A stretch of DNA of 64,000 nt from Rhyacophila brunnea. Lineage: Eukaryota > Arthropoda > Insecta > Trichoptera > Rhyacophilidae. The stretch lies in the NCBI GenBank assembly GCA_022495005.1, contig JAGYXB010001951.1, positions 10,744,001-10,808,000 on the forward strand, read 5' to 3'. Position numbers and translations under genes: made by a program. Of the stretch, positions 1-11,214 are shown one piece after another; position 1 is the first letter of the stretch, and each line of letters opens with the position of its first letter. The notes under the pieces are model-generated. The model worked only from the letters and a program-made list of their open reading frames with translations. It ran no database searches and was not told the DNA's origin.

Positions 1-49
1 TCTTAAAATCTTTTAAATTATACGTTGAATAAAAAAAGTAATTAATTAA

Positions 50-405
50 AAATTATTAGCAACTTCAAGGAAGCTATAACATTAAAATATCTTGGAGTAA
101 TCGGTGACGTCGGTTAGTAATCAGAATAAAACCTACTTTGATTTAAAATACAAAAGTAGCCAATATCAGCTAAATTTAGAAAGTGCTTCAGAGAGTATAA
201 TAAGAGCCATTAGTTAATATTTGTCGTAATTAAGTGTGGTACCTTTAGCATAGTGGTCTATGTGCGTAGGCGCGAAAAACTAGAGATGCAGGTTTGATTC
301 CTGCGGGGTGTCTTACGTGTTGTCAAAAAGATTTTTTCTATTGGTTATAATATATTTTGTGTTTTCAAAAATTATGTATGTTCAAAAATAGAACATACTC
401 GTAGA
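50..405 (+). mobile_element. Family A repeat, copy 1, with central tRNA-like module
   Basis: It has three parts: a leader (about 50-237), a 75-base tRNA-like module (238-312) and an AT-rich tail (313-405). The module has acceptor halves GGTACCT and GGGTGTC that pair with wobbles, a D-arm-like AGCATAGTGG, and a perfect T-arm GCAGG-TTTGATT-CCTGC matching the Pol III B box. Leader and tail both recur around the module at 42219-42640, with shared words GACGTCGG, CTACTTTGATTTAA and GATTTTTTCTATTGGTTATA. The anticodon arm is degenerate, so it is not a working tRNA gene. Confidence 0.7.
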
Positions 406-1609
406 TTAATTAATACAATTTACCATACGCTCTTTTATATCATATCGTGTTAACTACGGAAAACAGTAACAGTTATCTTATGCTGAAAGTGGATTCATAT
501 CTAAAAAAGTTACCAACATAAATAACTCAATCATCATGGAATTACCAAAATAAGCATACATATTTTTATGAATATTTAATGATATTGACGGTTCGTCCAT
601 TAATATTAATTGTAAACTAATTGTACTAATAAAATTTATACATGTAGTCCATTACGTTATAAATTTTAAAAATAATAATGGGTCGTTAAATGAGTTTAAT
701 TTAAATGAAGTTTGTTTATAAATGTGCAATTAGCCTACATACGAAAACATAATATCAAATAATAAAATAGGTAGTAAAATTACCTGATATATATGTACAT
801 TTCAATATATATTTCGTAGTTGGAAAATTCACTACCTACATATTTGTCAAATATTATTAATTGTAATGATTGATATGCTAGGTATTATAAACCAGGGAAA
901 ATAATATATTCTTAAAAAACAGTTTCCATATCATCACGTCATACGTATTTATGCTTGAAACGGAATTAAAACATGTAACTTTGAAGTATGCACTTTTTCT
1001 GAGGCTCTATCCATTTCTCTGTATTAAAAGGGTATTTTTGTCGTTTAAAACCTTAGATTCGTTTATCGACAAATTTCGTAGGAACACTGTTTTGACATTT
1101 GGTAAATTCGAATCTGCATAAAATTTAGTACGCATTGTTATCTACTAACTAAAATAATTACAGTAGATGCTACTTATAAATTTTAGGATTTATACAGGTT
1201 ATGTTATACTTCAAGTATCAGTTTTGTGAGATATTTAATATTAGAATAAAATATCGTATTATAAAATTTGTGTAAATAATATTTGTGCGTGAGATTAATT
1301 CACATTGAATTATCAGATATTAATTTATATATAAGATTTACATGCCAAAATCTTATGTGTAACCTTTACTTCAATATGTATTATTTTCATTCGTTTCACA
1401 ATAGCTTATTATAAAAATAAAGATTATAATTTTCAAATATGTTATTAATAATAACATTATATCAAATAATTAAAAATGTAAACATAAATAAAATTGTAGC
1501 AATATTTACAGTAAAAAACTACATCATTAAAATTTAAACAAATGTTTAAGTACCTACTTACAACGATTAATAACCACATACTATAATATGTATGTATATG
1601 TGTATATAA
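406..1609. other. AT-rich noncoding stretch
   Basis: I see no coding frame of note, no RNA gene and no clear repeat here beyond AT-rich low-complexity words. Confidence 0.6.
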
Positions 1610-1846
1610 CGGTGGCCGCGCTGCATAAGCGTTGGACTATAAAGCCATGGGTCCCAGGTTCGAATCCTGGGTCTGGCAAGTACACATATTGTTTTTCAAT
1701 TTGTGTGCGTCAGAGTATGAACCTAATAGGTTGAGCAAGTGGCTGACATCCATTTCTCATAAAAAAACAAAATCTGTCAATACAAACTACCACTCTGTGG
1801 AGGCCCATATGATCCTATCAGGATCGGACATGGTCGGAAAAAAAAT
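1610..1846 (+). mobile_element. Family B tRNA-derived SINE, copy 1
   Basis: The head resembles a class II (Leu/Ser-like) tRNA: GGCCGCGCTGCATAAGCGTTGG as A-box region and a perfect T-arm CCAGG-TTCGAAT-CCTGG. The head ends GTCTGGCAAG and is followed by a body with GAGCAAGTGGCTGACAT, then CATGGTCGG and an A run at 1838-1845. Other copies are at 33852-34137 (+), 25271-25602 (-) and 40868-41066 (-). The shared A-rich 3' end points to LINE-driven retroposition. Confidence 0.8.
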
Positions 1847-2570
1847 ATATATTGACAATGCAGCGTTGAAGTAAAGATTTGATCGACCGTGTACAAGATG
1901 GTGGGATAATGTGGAGTTAGATTTAGTACTTAACCTAGGACATCGTAAAGGGACATTGGACAGGCCTGATGAAAGCAGATGCTGGAGGAGGTTATAATTC
2001 ATACAGGGTCATAAGTACCAAAAGAAAAGTGTCGTGTCAACGAAATGTGTCATATTACTTTAAAATCAATGGTTTATAATGAATATAAATGAAACTTTAC
2101 AAAAATACTTAGTTTATTTTTATGACAATGACTTAGGAAATACAAGCGAAAAGTGGAATAAAGTTATCTCACATTACTCGGTACTTTAAATGTTGGAATA
2201 ATATTTGATGAACGGTTAAGTAATGATTGGGAAATTTATTTATCCAATTTCACGATATTATATTATGTACACAGTCAAACAATAAAAATAAGAGCAATAC
2301 GATTATATGATTTCCCATTCGTTATGCTTTTCCATTAAAATGAACATTTTACGAGACCATAATATTATATTTTTTAATATATTTTTATTTCATAGTAGAA
2401 TATCATTCAGGCATGAGTAAGCATTTGTATTGGTAGATTTTTGTTCAATAACGCGTACAGAACAATATACTATTTGAAATATATATATTTTGACAAATAT
2501 ACTATCACCTGATAAAATTAGTTATTTGTGAATTACAATAGAATAGTCAATAGTTATAATTAATTTTAAA
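1847..2570. other. Upstream region of the receptor gene; weak LINE-like piece
   Basis: Positions 1880-2000 read on + as DRPCTRWWDNVELDL and then W-RRL. This resembles the GRPRTRW-x-DxVxxDL...WRRL end of RTE-type pol, but only weakly. The rest, up to the start codon at 2571, is AT-rich with no ORF. It must hold the receptor promoter, but I see no distinctive core element. Confidence 0.35.
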
Positions 2571-3419
2571 ATGTTACCACCAGATTCAACTAGAAAGAAA
2601 AAGCGAGTCGTACCCTTTAATATATATTGGGTTGTTAAACCGGCAATTTTAATAACAACGTTTTTTGGCTTTACTACGTTTACGTACAATCAAGATTTTA
2701 TAAAACCAGTATCAAAAAAACACAAATATCTCATGGTTTTTATGTCAATTACATTTTTTTCTTTGGCAACCATTTTGAGTATTCCTTGTTATCGCGAAGA
2801 TAAATGTTTTATTGAATTCATTTTCGTTTTTCCAATAGTTCTAACCTGGTTAGTGTGTTCAAATTTCAATACATTACAAAATTTTGATACAAAAATTAAA
2901 CTTTTTCAAACTATTGACGAGATTGATGAAATATTATTCATCAAAAAACGACTAGCATATTTGTCGCTGAGAAAAAATATATTGATACAATTTTTACTTA
3001 ATGTTTGTTATTTTTCTGTTGCAAATATAATTCAATATCTTTGTGTTAAAAGCATTTCCAATTTTGGTTCATTTACTTCACTAGTCGTCAGTTTTCCGTT
3101 AATGCTTTCGTTGCATTTATTTATGTTGATTTTGTCAATTGTCAATAAAAGATATGAAATATTAAATGACCAACTCGACGATATGTGTTGTTGTTCAACA
3201 ACATTCGATGCAAAAGATGTTTCTACAACGCTTCGTTTATCCTTGAGATCAAATAAAAATAAACCTAAGTATAAATTATTAAGGAAATACAAACACTCTC
3301 TAGATACAGTAGCAATCAATAATAATTGTTTCAAAAGAAACACTTTGCAAAATTTAATGAAAGCATACACACAAATTGTTGAAACCATAGATAGCATGAA
3401 CAAAATATTTGGAATACAG
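2571..3419 (+). CDS. Gustatory receptor exon 1
   Basis: This exon has 283 codons and ends in phase 0 at CAG|gtaagc. It encodes five of the membrane segments and the second intracellular loop, which contains a Cys triplet at residues 206-208 and a basic stretch around 222-243. The open frame runs only four codons (VSHF) past the donor before a stop, which agrees with splicing. Confidence 0.87.
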
Positions 3420-6400
3420 GTAAGCCATTTCTAATCCTATAAGTACATGTTATGTATTGTATACTTAAATTATAATAATGATAAGCTTAAGATGACACCA
3501 GTAGAAACGAGCTAGTTATAGTTTTCACGCTGTAATTTTAACTGTGAAAAACAGTTCACTCGCGTACATATTTTTTTTTAAATTACAGGATTCATTTAAT
3601 ATATAAAATAATATTGATAAACAAAGGATAAATGTTAGTACTTATACATAATTATATGATTATTATTTCTTTCCTTATATGAACATACTCCAAAATCTAC
3701 TTTTGCATTACGTAGTGTCGTTATTTTTCATAAAAGTATCAGTTTATTTGAACGTTTTAAATTTTACTAGCTCAAAAATAAATACTTAAATAAAAATATT
3801 ATTATGTGACCATCGTACAATTGTTTTAAAAACCAAGACCTTAACCTGTGTTTTTGCACACTGGCGAATCCAGCGGTTATAGGTTTAAGTCCCGTCGGAT
3901 GTCTTTTTTTTCTTTCTAAAAAGTTTTTTTCTGGTGAGCATATTGTGCATGATATGTTTTCAAATTATGTATGTAAGAAATTTAGCTTATTTGAGATAAA
4001 AAAAAACTTTCAGCATTGATAAAAACGCCAAATCGGGGCAACCAATTTAGGGTTAGAAGATTAGAAGAGTTTAAAAAGTCTCTTGATGAATTTTGATTTT
4101 TTTGATCGCGTGATAAATATCTAAATACTGTTTAGAATTTTCTAGATATCAAAAAATTAATAAACCAATTTCAAATTCCCGAGGACCTTCTACGAAAAAT
4201 ATTCTTGAATTCGAGAAAACTCGTTTCTAGAGAATCGAAGTCGAGAAGTCATAAGCTCTAGTATTCCAGAAATTATCAATCTGTCAATATGATTTGTCAC
4301 CCAATCTTCAAAATTTATTAATTAGGTCGCCTTTGTACAAAGAAGGTTGGGGGGTTAGTTACATTGATGTACAGAAATAATGTTCCTCCATTTCTACTGA
4401 AGTGTTTTTAGTTAATTTACCAATTCGATATATTATAAAATAGTTGATCAGGTTAAATGTGACATAACATGTGATTGCGGTATTTGTGAAACTCTTCTCA
4501 GCTCTAACTTACACTATGGTGCAATTATTTAAGTTTTGAATTTACCAAGTTTCAAGTTCACAGGATATTGGTATATTTGCCATTTAATTCATGAAAAACA
4601 AAGATTAAAATCAATTAATCGAAATAATTGCAATGCTATGGGGCTAGTTATAAACAGGTGTTTTCAGACATTTAAAAAATATATAAAATATATATTAAAA
4701 TACTCCCATAATCTAAAATATTAAATTTATATTACGTTAATTAAATTTAATTCATTTTTTTATATAGATATTACTTATATTTAAGATTTAGTTTTAAATT
4801 TATTAAAATTTTCAGATGCTTCTAAGTAACCATATATCATGTGGAATGGCTTTTATCTCCCTTTATACTGTAATTCGTTTTGGAGTTATCCCGCTGTTAT
4901 CGGTATGTTTATTAAAATATGTTCACATTATATTAATTTTATTTATTTAGTACAGTTTATGGTCAGTACATACTACCTACCATCGAATAGTAGAACATTA
5001 GAACATAAGTATTAATTTCATCATGCGACATGAAAATCCAGTTATTGAAACTATAAGACGTGAAAAAGTGTTGTTATACCAATAATCGATAACATATAGG
5101 TACACACTGTAGTGCCATACAATTACTTTTTATGCATTGGATCATTAAAATCAAATTAGTGCACAAGGGCATGTTAAGATTTTGCATGTGGCGCAGCAAT
5201 CTGCTGACCAATCTTGACATTACCGGCAATATGACACGCCAAAAAAACAGTCCTACTCAGAGTAAATCCAATCAGCCACGACGGCAATAAAAATAATCGT
5301 TGAAAGGATATTAAAAGCTTTAAAAAACCCTTAATCATCCCTCAGCATCCTAGATACACACATGGACACCAATCTAGCTATTGAAACACCGCATGAAAAG
5401 TATGTGAGTGCAGTCTTCACTAGGATCCGATTACTCATAAAGTTTGTAAGTAAAAGTAACATGAATAACATTAAAGTACCCGAGTTGCACAATGACACAA
5501 TATATCAAGCAGCAAACGAATCCATTCAATTCACAGATCCAACTAATCATATTAGCGATACATTTACCATTATTATGGGTGACTTCAATTGCCATTATCA
5601 TTAATTGGGATAGAGTGAGAGATATAAGTACGCAACCTTCTCAATGGTGCCCGATGAGAAGCTACTACCTGTAAACCTGCGAAACTTTGCAGTTTGAAGG
5701 ACGATGAATCTAAATATATTGTTGAAGTGGAGATGCTCCATTATCCGTCAACCAACGCTATGGTGTCAAGGAAAATCAAGGTTGTTTTTCTTTATTTCAT
5801 CTCTGGCATCATATAATAATTTAGGAAATAATTATTATTTCCTTAATCAAGCAGTATCTAGCTCGGATGTCCTTTGGTCTTTTTCTACCTCTTGAGTCAA
5901 CTTTTTGGTATATAGGTATGTATGTGGAATTGTGTGTAACTAATGTATACGGTGCTGTAAGTTGCCGCGGATACTTGGTTGGTTTTTACATTCCACAATA
6001 CAATGCATATCTGGCATACCAAACCGATGCAGATGTAGACTTGCAGCATCGTCTGTCTTAACCATGGCCTCCGCAAGGGGGGGCTGATAGGGCTCTAGCC
6101 TGGGGGCCCGGCGTGGTAAGTTGACTAGATAAGTGTGATAAACACATATAACAAACTTCCTTTAATAGCAAAAAAGTCGCCTATGGTGCTATTTTACTAT
6201 GACATTTTAAAATATTTTATATTATGTGGTCGTGCGATGAAATTTTCGATTATTGTGTGTCGATACTTAACAACTCCATAATTCAAGTGGATGTATTAAA
6301 AATACACTGAATACCTTTAATTTTACCTCAATCACCATTTGGAAAATACTACTCTTGAGCGTCACACCGCATTTATGCTTAGCGATAGGTAGGGAGGGAG

Positions 6401-8275
6401 GAGCCAAAGATACTTGTCTGGGGGCTCGCTTCAGGATGTGGGGACCATGATATTAACCTAATATTTTTGTTGAATTATTTTTTAGTTATGTGCAGCTAAT
6501 TTGCTCATATGGCCATTTGGTCATCTCATGATGGCAGCAATGGAATCGACTCTGTCAGAAAACTTTCAAAGTGAACTAAGGCGATCACAATTGATTGTTA
6601 ACAAAGTTATTACATACTGTAATGGTAAATACGTGGTCATATAGTATTTTTAAGTAATCAAAATAAAATATATCGTATTTTGAAAGACAACACTGCACAC
6701 GTGTTGTTTACAAATTTATGTTTTTTGCTCTTATCATTATATGACATTTTAGTTGCTCTTAAGCTTTGCCAACTCAGTACATGTTTTATATGTTAATCAA
6801 AATATTGCATGATTTCAAATTCGGATTCCATTGGATTTTTTTTATTCCACACATAAGTTAGCAGAAGTCGCATGTGTAGTTTTGCCATTCAACAGTCGAT
6901 ATCCATAGAAAACAAAACGAGTCACTCACTCTCAAATAGCCTGCTCATAGTCGTCTCCAAAAAAAGGTTAAGAATAATCACATACATTCCAGACTATGAA
7001 AAATTGATTGAAGAAATCCAAAGCCAAAAATCCTATTAATTAAAAAAATGTTGTACTTATACGACTTTCATATATATTTTTATTATTGTAAACAATTTCA
7101 TATTACTAATCATCCGATTTATTATATTATGTATTAACGATGTTACTCTATATTATTTAAACTTCATTAATATAAGGGACTAGTACCTAACTGTTAAAAA
7201 AATATTCATATATATCATATTATATACGTCAAAAATAATAATATGTCAGTTGGTAAAGTTATGCAAGTTTCTTTAAAAAAATGTGCTCGTCATTCCATTT
7301 TTGACTATAAATATGCTCCTGATGAAAATATGGTTGGGTATCCCTGTTCTAACCCAGTGGTTTTCATACTGTCTGCCCAGTACCCAGAGGCACCGCAAGC
7401 TGTTTGAAAATTTTGATAATTCCAGAAAATCTCACACTACTCGGCCCAATGCACGATTGTTACACATGTTTTTGATCTCCGATGTTTCCTCTCACGTTAT
7501 TAGTTTGGTTTTAATAAGTATCTATCTCACCGTAGCAACTAGTTTCAAAAATACTTTCAGGAAGATAAAATGGAGAAGTCCACGTTAATTTAAGATCTCA
7601 AAGAGAGAGTAAGTAGAAAGACGTTCCACTTGGAAAGAAAGGTGCTTAGGGGTGAATAATTAAGGAAAGAATGAAAATAATACATATTTTTAGATGAGAT
7701 AGCTTAAAATTGACATAAAGTTTGCCCGTGGTACTAAAGATCTCTATATCCGTATATCAGAATTTTGCAAATATCCATTTCGAATACCGAAATAATATAT
7801 TAAATAATTATTTTACTCATACATAAATTTGAGACTAAAAATAGGGGGTGGTATTTTGAGTATATTTAAGGGTAGATTGATATCTATATGTGAAAAAAAT
7901 ATGCGAAGAACAGCAAGAACACCAATTCCACTAATTGCTATTTTAAAGGCGCCGTAACAAATATTTAGACGCTAACTGCTCCCCGAAATGAAAACGGTAC
8001 ATGATAACAAATTTGTACATGCAAAATATAAAGAACATAATTAATTTCGATTAAATTTATGTCACGCTGAAAAACTGTAGTTACTGTTTTTTTTTTCATT
8101 TACAGATGCTAGCTGTCGAAAAAGTATGACGATCTTTTCAAACATTCTTTGTTCTCAAAAACCTCGCATTTCAGCTTACTACTTTTATTCTGTGGACTAT
8201 GCGCAACTTAAAGATATCATTCAATTGAATATTGCATACGCAATAGTCGAATATCAAACGAAAATGAATCTATAA
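2571..8275 (+). CDS. Insect gustatory receptor (Gr-like 7TM), four exons
   Basis: Exons join as 2571-3419, 4816-4902, 6486-6624 and 8106-8275 (intron phases 0, 0, 1), giving 414 residues, the usual Gr size. Donors are gtaagc, gtatgt and gtaaat; each acceptor ends a pyrimidine-rich tract with ag. The product should be a plasma-membrane, ligand-gated cation channel subunit of chemosensory neurons with intracellular N-terminus. Visible hydrophobic segments: about residues 21-39, 53-71, 79-98, 137-158, 168-191, roughly 290-335 and 394-410. Family features are KP before segment 1, RYEILND after segment 5, NKIFGIQ running into MLLSNHISCGMAF across the first splice, and ISAYYFYSVD near the end. The usual C-terminal TYxxxxxQF is altered to AYAIVEYQ. 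An in-frame TAG at 2544-2546 supports the start. Ligand cannot be told. It could be a pseudogene only if a splice site fails; I see no internal stop or frameshift. Confidence 0.87.
3838..3990 (+). mobile_element. Degraded family A repeat in receptor intron 1
   Basis: It keeps the 3' part of the tRNA-like module (GGTTTAAGTCCCGTCGGATGTC, B box intact) and then the family tail: a T-rich run, GTTTTTTTCTGG, and TTTTCAAATTATGTATGT. It lies within intron 1 in the same orientation as the gene. The 5' half of the module is barely recognisable. Confidence 0.55.
4816..4902 (+). CDS. Gustatory receptor exon 2
   Basis: This 29-codon exon, phase 0 at both ends, lies between ttttcag and gtatgt. It encodes MLLSNHISCGMAFISLYTV and then IRFGVIPLLS. 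It follows exon 1's FGIQ to rebuild the conserved insect Gr pattern FGxQ-LL-x(n)-F-x(n)-Y of the sixth membrane region. It is too short to be found as an isolated ORF. Confidence 0.85.
5342..5640 (+). pseudogene. Non-LTR retrotransposon endonuclease remnant in receptor intron 2
   Basis: An 80-codon open frame (5362-5604) ends in DTFTIIMGDFNCHYH. The IIMGDFN motif is the (I/V)xGDFNA block of apurinic-type endonucleases of LINEs. It is preceded by YQAANESI, as in the YxxL...I segment before it. The family normally continues for hundreds of residues, so this is a short decayed piece. It is unrelated to the receptor gene that hosts it. Confidence 0.5.
6074..6394 (+). repeat. GC-rich-ended interspersed repeat C, copy 1
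   Basis: It begins AGGGGGGGCTGATAGGGCTC and then GGCCCGGCGTGGTAAGT, has an AT-rich middle, and ends AGCGATAGGTAGGG. A second copy with the same order of blocks is at 62450-62702. The first lies in intron 2 of the receptor gene. No ORF or terminal inverted repeat is clear, so the class is unknown. Confidence 0.6.
6486..6624 (+). CDS. Gustatory receptor exon 3
   Basis: The exon follows a T-rich acceptor (atttttttag) and ends AATG|gtaaat in phase 1. It encodes LCAANLLIWPFGHLM followed by a polar stretch with E-x(3)-S and KVITYC. This is the segment between membrane regions 6 and 7 in insect Grs. An alternative acceptor nine bases downstream (gtgcag) would drop three residues in frame. Confidence 0.82.
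6872..7039 (+). other. Short open frame in receptor intron 3, function unknown
   Basis: This is a 55-residue frame from ATG to TAA, with SLLIVVSKKRLRIITYIPD followed by YEKLIEEIQSQKSY. The composition looks protein-like and the C-terminal half is amphipathic. It is not flanked by splice signals that would add it to the receptor, and I recognise no family. It may be a remnant of an inserted element. Confidence 0.2.
7355..7600 (+). mobile_element. Possible solo hAT-type element end in receptor intron 3
   Basis: CAGTGGTTTTCATACTGT at 7355 matches the CAGTGGTTYTCAAACT form of hAT terminal repeats. I found no matching right end or 8-base duplication of ttctaacc downstream. It may be a truncated element or a chance match. 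Confidence 0.25.
8106..8275 (+). CDS. Gustatory receptor exon 4 (C-terminus)
   Basis: The exon follows a polypyrimidine tract and acceptor (ttcatttacag). The split codon G|AT restores Asp. It encodes SQKPRISAYYFYSVD and ends with EYQTKMNL and TAA. The P-x-ISA-x(3)-F-x-VD pattern is the insect Gr C-terminal signature; the final QF is replaced by YQT. Confidence 0.85.
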
Positions 8276-8379
8276 ACAGAACATTTTTCTGCTTAGACTC
8301 TAGGTGGATATTCGAAAGAAATTATTACTATAAAAATGTCCCTTTTAAAGATTCAGCGATTTTTTCGTGATAACCAAGT

Positions 8380-8385
8380 AATAAA
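8380..8385 (+). promoter_or_regulatory. Candidate polyadenylation signal of the receptor gene
   Basis: AATAAA lies 105 bases after the receptor stop codon and before the RTE remnant. It is the first canonical hexamer after the stop. In AT-rich DNA the hexamer is common, so the assignment rests on position only. Confidence 0.4.
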
Positions 8386-8540
8386 CTCATTTTATAAATG
8401 CTGTAACACACATTTTTTGAAATGAAGGTTTGTTTACTAAATTGTTGCAATGTAGGTACCGTTCACAATATATGAGAAAAGCAGTGGTACATTTTCATAA
8501 TTTTTAAAAACATACTCTTTGTATAAATTGTCAAAAAGAG

Positions 8541-9182
8541 ATTCTCATCAATGGCACTCGGCTCAAATAGGTAAAAAACTACATCTATCTGGGACAAGTG
8601 TCTATAGAGTATAGACTATGGATGGGTGTATACTTGATCAAATTATTCGTAGAGTGAAGCTGGGCTAGAGTGCTTTTGGTTGCCTGAATAACTTCTTTAT
8701 GACCTCCAACTGTGTCTAAAGCGCAAAGTTTTTAACCAGCGTATGTTTCCCGTATTCACATATGGGTGTGAAACATGTACCCTAAGTAAGAGAGAGATCC
8801 AGAAACTTAGATTAGCACATCGTGGTATGGAGAGGTGCATGCTGGACATAACCCGGAGGACAAACAGCGCAATGATTGTATAAGGAAACAGACAAGGCTT
8901 TTCGGTGTTATAGATTTTGCTAAAAAAAACTTAAATGAAAATGGGCTGGACGCATCACTCGAAGCGGACAATCGCTGGAAAAATCTAGTCATCTAGATTC
9001 TAGTGGTATCCAAGAAGTATAAAACGTCAGCAAGGTAGACCTAGAGACCATTGGATCGATGAAATTATTAATTTCTGCGGACGTATGTAGCAATGCAACA
9101 CACATGACCAAGAGAAGTGAAATCACCTTGGAGTGGCCTTCATTCAGCAGTGTATAGATTCAGGCTGATTATGATGATAATG
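8541..9182 (+). pseudogene. RTE-type LINE pol C-terminal remnant and 3' end
   Basis: Reading through frameshifts and stops, the + strand shows ILINGTRLK, KNYIYLGQ, RRVKLG, AFGCLNN, KVFNQRMFPVFTYGCET, CTLSKREIQKLRLAHRGMER, WAGHI-like remains and GRPRDHWIDEI. This order is that of the region after the reverse-transcriptase core in RTE/BovB-like elements. It ends in a short gat/gataat-rich tail (near 9163-9180), as RTE 3' ends do. At least three frameshifts and several stops make it dead. It lies about 265 bases after the receptor stop. Confidence 0.75.
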
Positions 9183-10382
9183 AAGTGGTAATTTACAATG
9201 TTATTCTAAGCGGAAGAAAACAGTTATAATCATAATTAAATTATTTTAAACGTAATATTGTGTTTTATTTAAATTAGGTAGTATAAAATGTATTTGTTTC
9301 TTATTTTTTAATAACATTTTATTAATGATTTTGTAAAATCTGTGTATGTTTTGTGTTATTATATCTTCAATTCGATAGCATGGCTCAGCAGAGCAGTCAA
9401 AAATGAAACAAGGCTTAATTAATTAATATATATTGTGAAAATTTGCATTAAAAATAAGATTGTTTGGGAGGTATTGCTATAAGAAAAAAATATATCCAAT
9501 GATAATATTGAATTATTTGTAAATAAGGAAAATGTAGTCTGTTTATTTCAATGTCTATTATAACTATACAACTTATGCACGATATTTTTGAAGTTTGGGT
9601 GAATTTGCAAGTTTTCGGTCAATTACGAAAACGGTAGCCCGTATTACACGTAGCTATTCGTAAAATTACTTTCAATATGGATTATTAAATGATTTCCAAT
9701 ATAAATCACGCATTATTATGACATTTTATCTAATTCACTGTTCTGAAAATAATAATCATCGCTGTCATCCGACTCCGCACCAATTTCAAAAGAGATCCAA
9801 CAGACTCCGTTACATCCGTAAAAAGTCAACGTTTGGTGCGGTTTACACGCTGGTGGCATCATCTTAGTGTTAATATCAAGTTTTCCATGCATGTGTCTAT
9901 TCCTAATTCACTTGCCCTATAAGAATCTTCGATTTTTATATCGTGCTCACAGCATTTTTTTGCATTTATTCAGAGTGTAATTAAGGAATAAACGATTAAA
10001 AATGTTATTTTATGTCATATCTCTTGAGAATTTTGCTATACAACATATTGTATATATATATTATATATATATTTTGAATATACTAATGTAGGTATCGTAT
10101 AAAAAAAAGACTTCTCACACACAGACGCAGCGTTTACACACCTACTATTGCGCACGAAAGTAAGTGTGCTTCTGCGCAGGTATGTTTAGCTATAATAATG
10201 AGTACCTTATCTTAGCTTTAAACGTACATAACTTGAAACACCTCTGAAAGACACTAATTTAAAAAAAAATATTATTTTTGATAAATATTCAAATCGAAAA
10301 TAGAAAATTGAAAATAGAAAATCGAAATTTAAAAACTTGAACCTCCATCCATCGTATACCGGGAAATTTGATTTACCATTAA
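9183..10382. other. Noncoding, no recognised feature
   Basis: AT-rich sequence with a slightly GC-richer patch near 9760-9860 and a dinucleotide TA-rich patch at about 10045-10075. I see no gene, RNA gene or repeat with a second copy. Confidence 0.5.
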
Positions 10383-11023
10383 GGCTATACCACAGTTGAG
10401 GCACGGTCTAAAAAGTAAGATTTCGGGTCGTGGGTGCAAATGACGCATGCCAAACGAAATATAATTTGTCATATAAATCCAAAATGCGTCCATTTAATGT
10501 TCTATTAGTAACAATAATAATATATTCATTCACATGTTTTCTTTTTAAAGTAAATGGGTAACATTTTTAATCATCTTTACACGATTTAAGAATTAATACC
10601 CCCGTCTCCATCATGAAACAAATTGACGTGTTCCCAGCTCAACATTCTCTCTCCCAATGGCAGCGAGTCCAAAATTTCGTCGCGCCTATAGTTGAAAATT
10701 ATTTGCCGTTTCACTGATGTACCTTAAGGCGATACTTTAGTGAAACGGCAAATAATTTTCAACTATAGGCGCAACGAAATTTTGGACTCGCTGGCACTAG
10801 GATGACTGAAAACGTTACCCATTTACTTTAAAAAGCAAACATGTCAATGAATATATTATTATTGTTACTAATATAACAATAAACAGAACATTAAATAGAC
10901 GCATATTGGATTTATATGACAAATTATATTTCGGTCGGCATGCGTCATTTGCACCCGCGAACCGCAATCCGCGCGTCGCCTAAACACGATCTTTTTAGAC
11001 CATGCCTCAACTGAGGTATAGCC
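10383..11023. mobile_element. Palindromic TTAA-flanked element (MITE), 641 bases
   Basis: Both ends read GGCTATACC inward, with CAGTTGAGGCAYGGTCTAAA following, and are flanked by TTAA at 10379-10382 and 11024-11027. TTAA duplication is the hallmark of piggyBac-type insertion. The arms pair over most of the element; the innermost match, about 58 bases with CAACTATAGGCGC, surrounds a loop near 10717-10737. The left arm carries some 90 extra bases (about 10575-10660) absent from the right arm. No transposase is encoded, so it is non-autonomous. Confidence 0.75.
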
Positions 11024-11214
11024 TTAAGCAATCGGTGAAATACTGATCACGCTAACATATCATAACAACTATTGTATTCAATGTGTCCAAATTCCGTTAA
11101 TATTGACGACCAGATTTTGTAATGTTGAATTAAGAATGAATAATATATTAATTCCTAGACGGCGTCAGGATTACTCAAATTATACTTAAATCTGCCGTAT
11201 TATGGGGGTACCCA

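Noticed and set aside
238..312. A working tRNA gene
   Set aside because: Acceptor and T-arms pair, but the anticodon arm does not, and the same module recurs inside a repeat family.
1632..1874. An 80-codon + frame at the family B SINE
   Set aside because: It is the SINE read as protein; the tRNA-like head explains the sequence.
3032..3403. A 123-codon open frame on the minus strand opposite receptor exon 1
   Set aside because: It lies wholly opposite a well-supported exon, and its composition is that of an antisense shadow.
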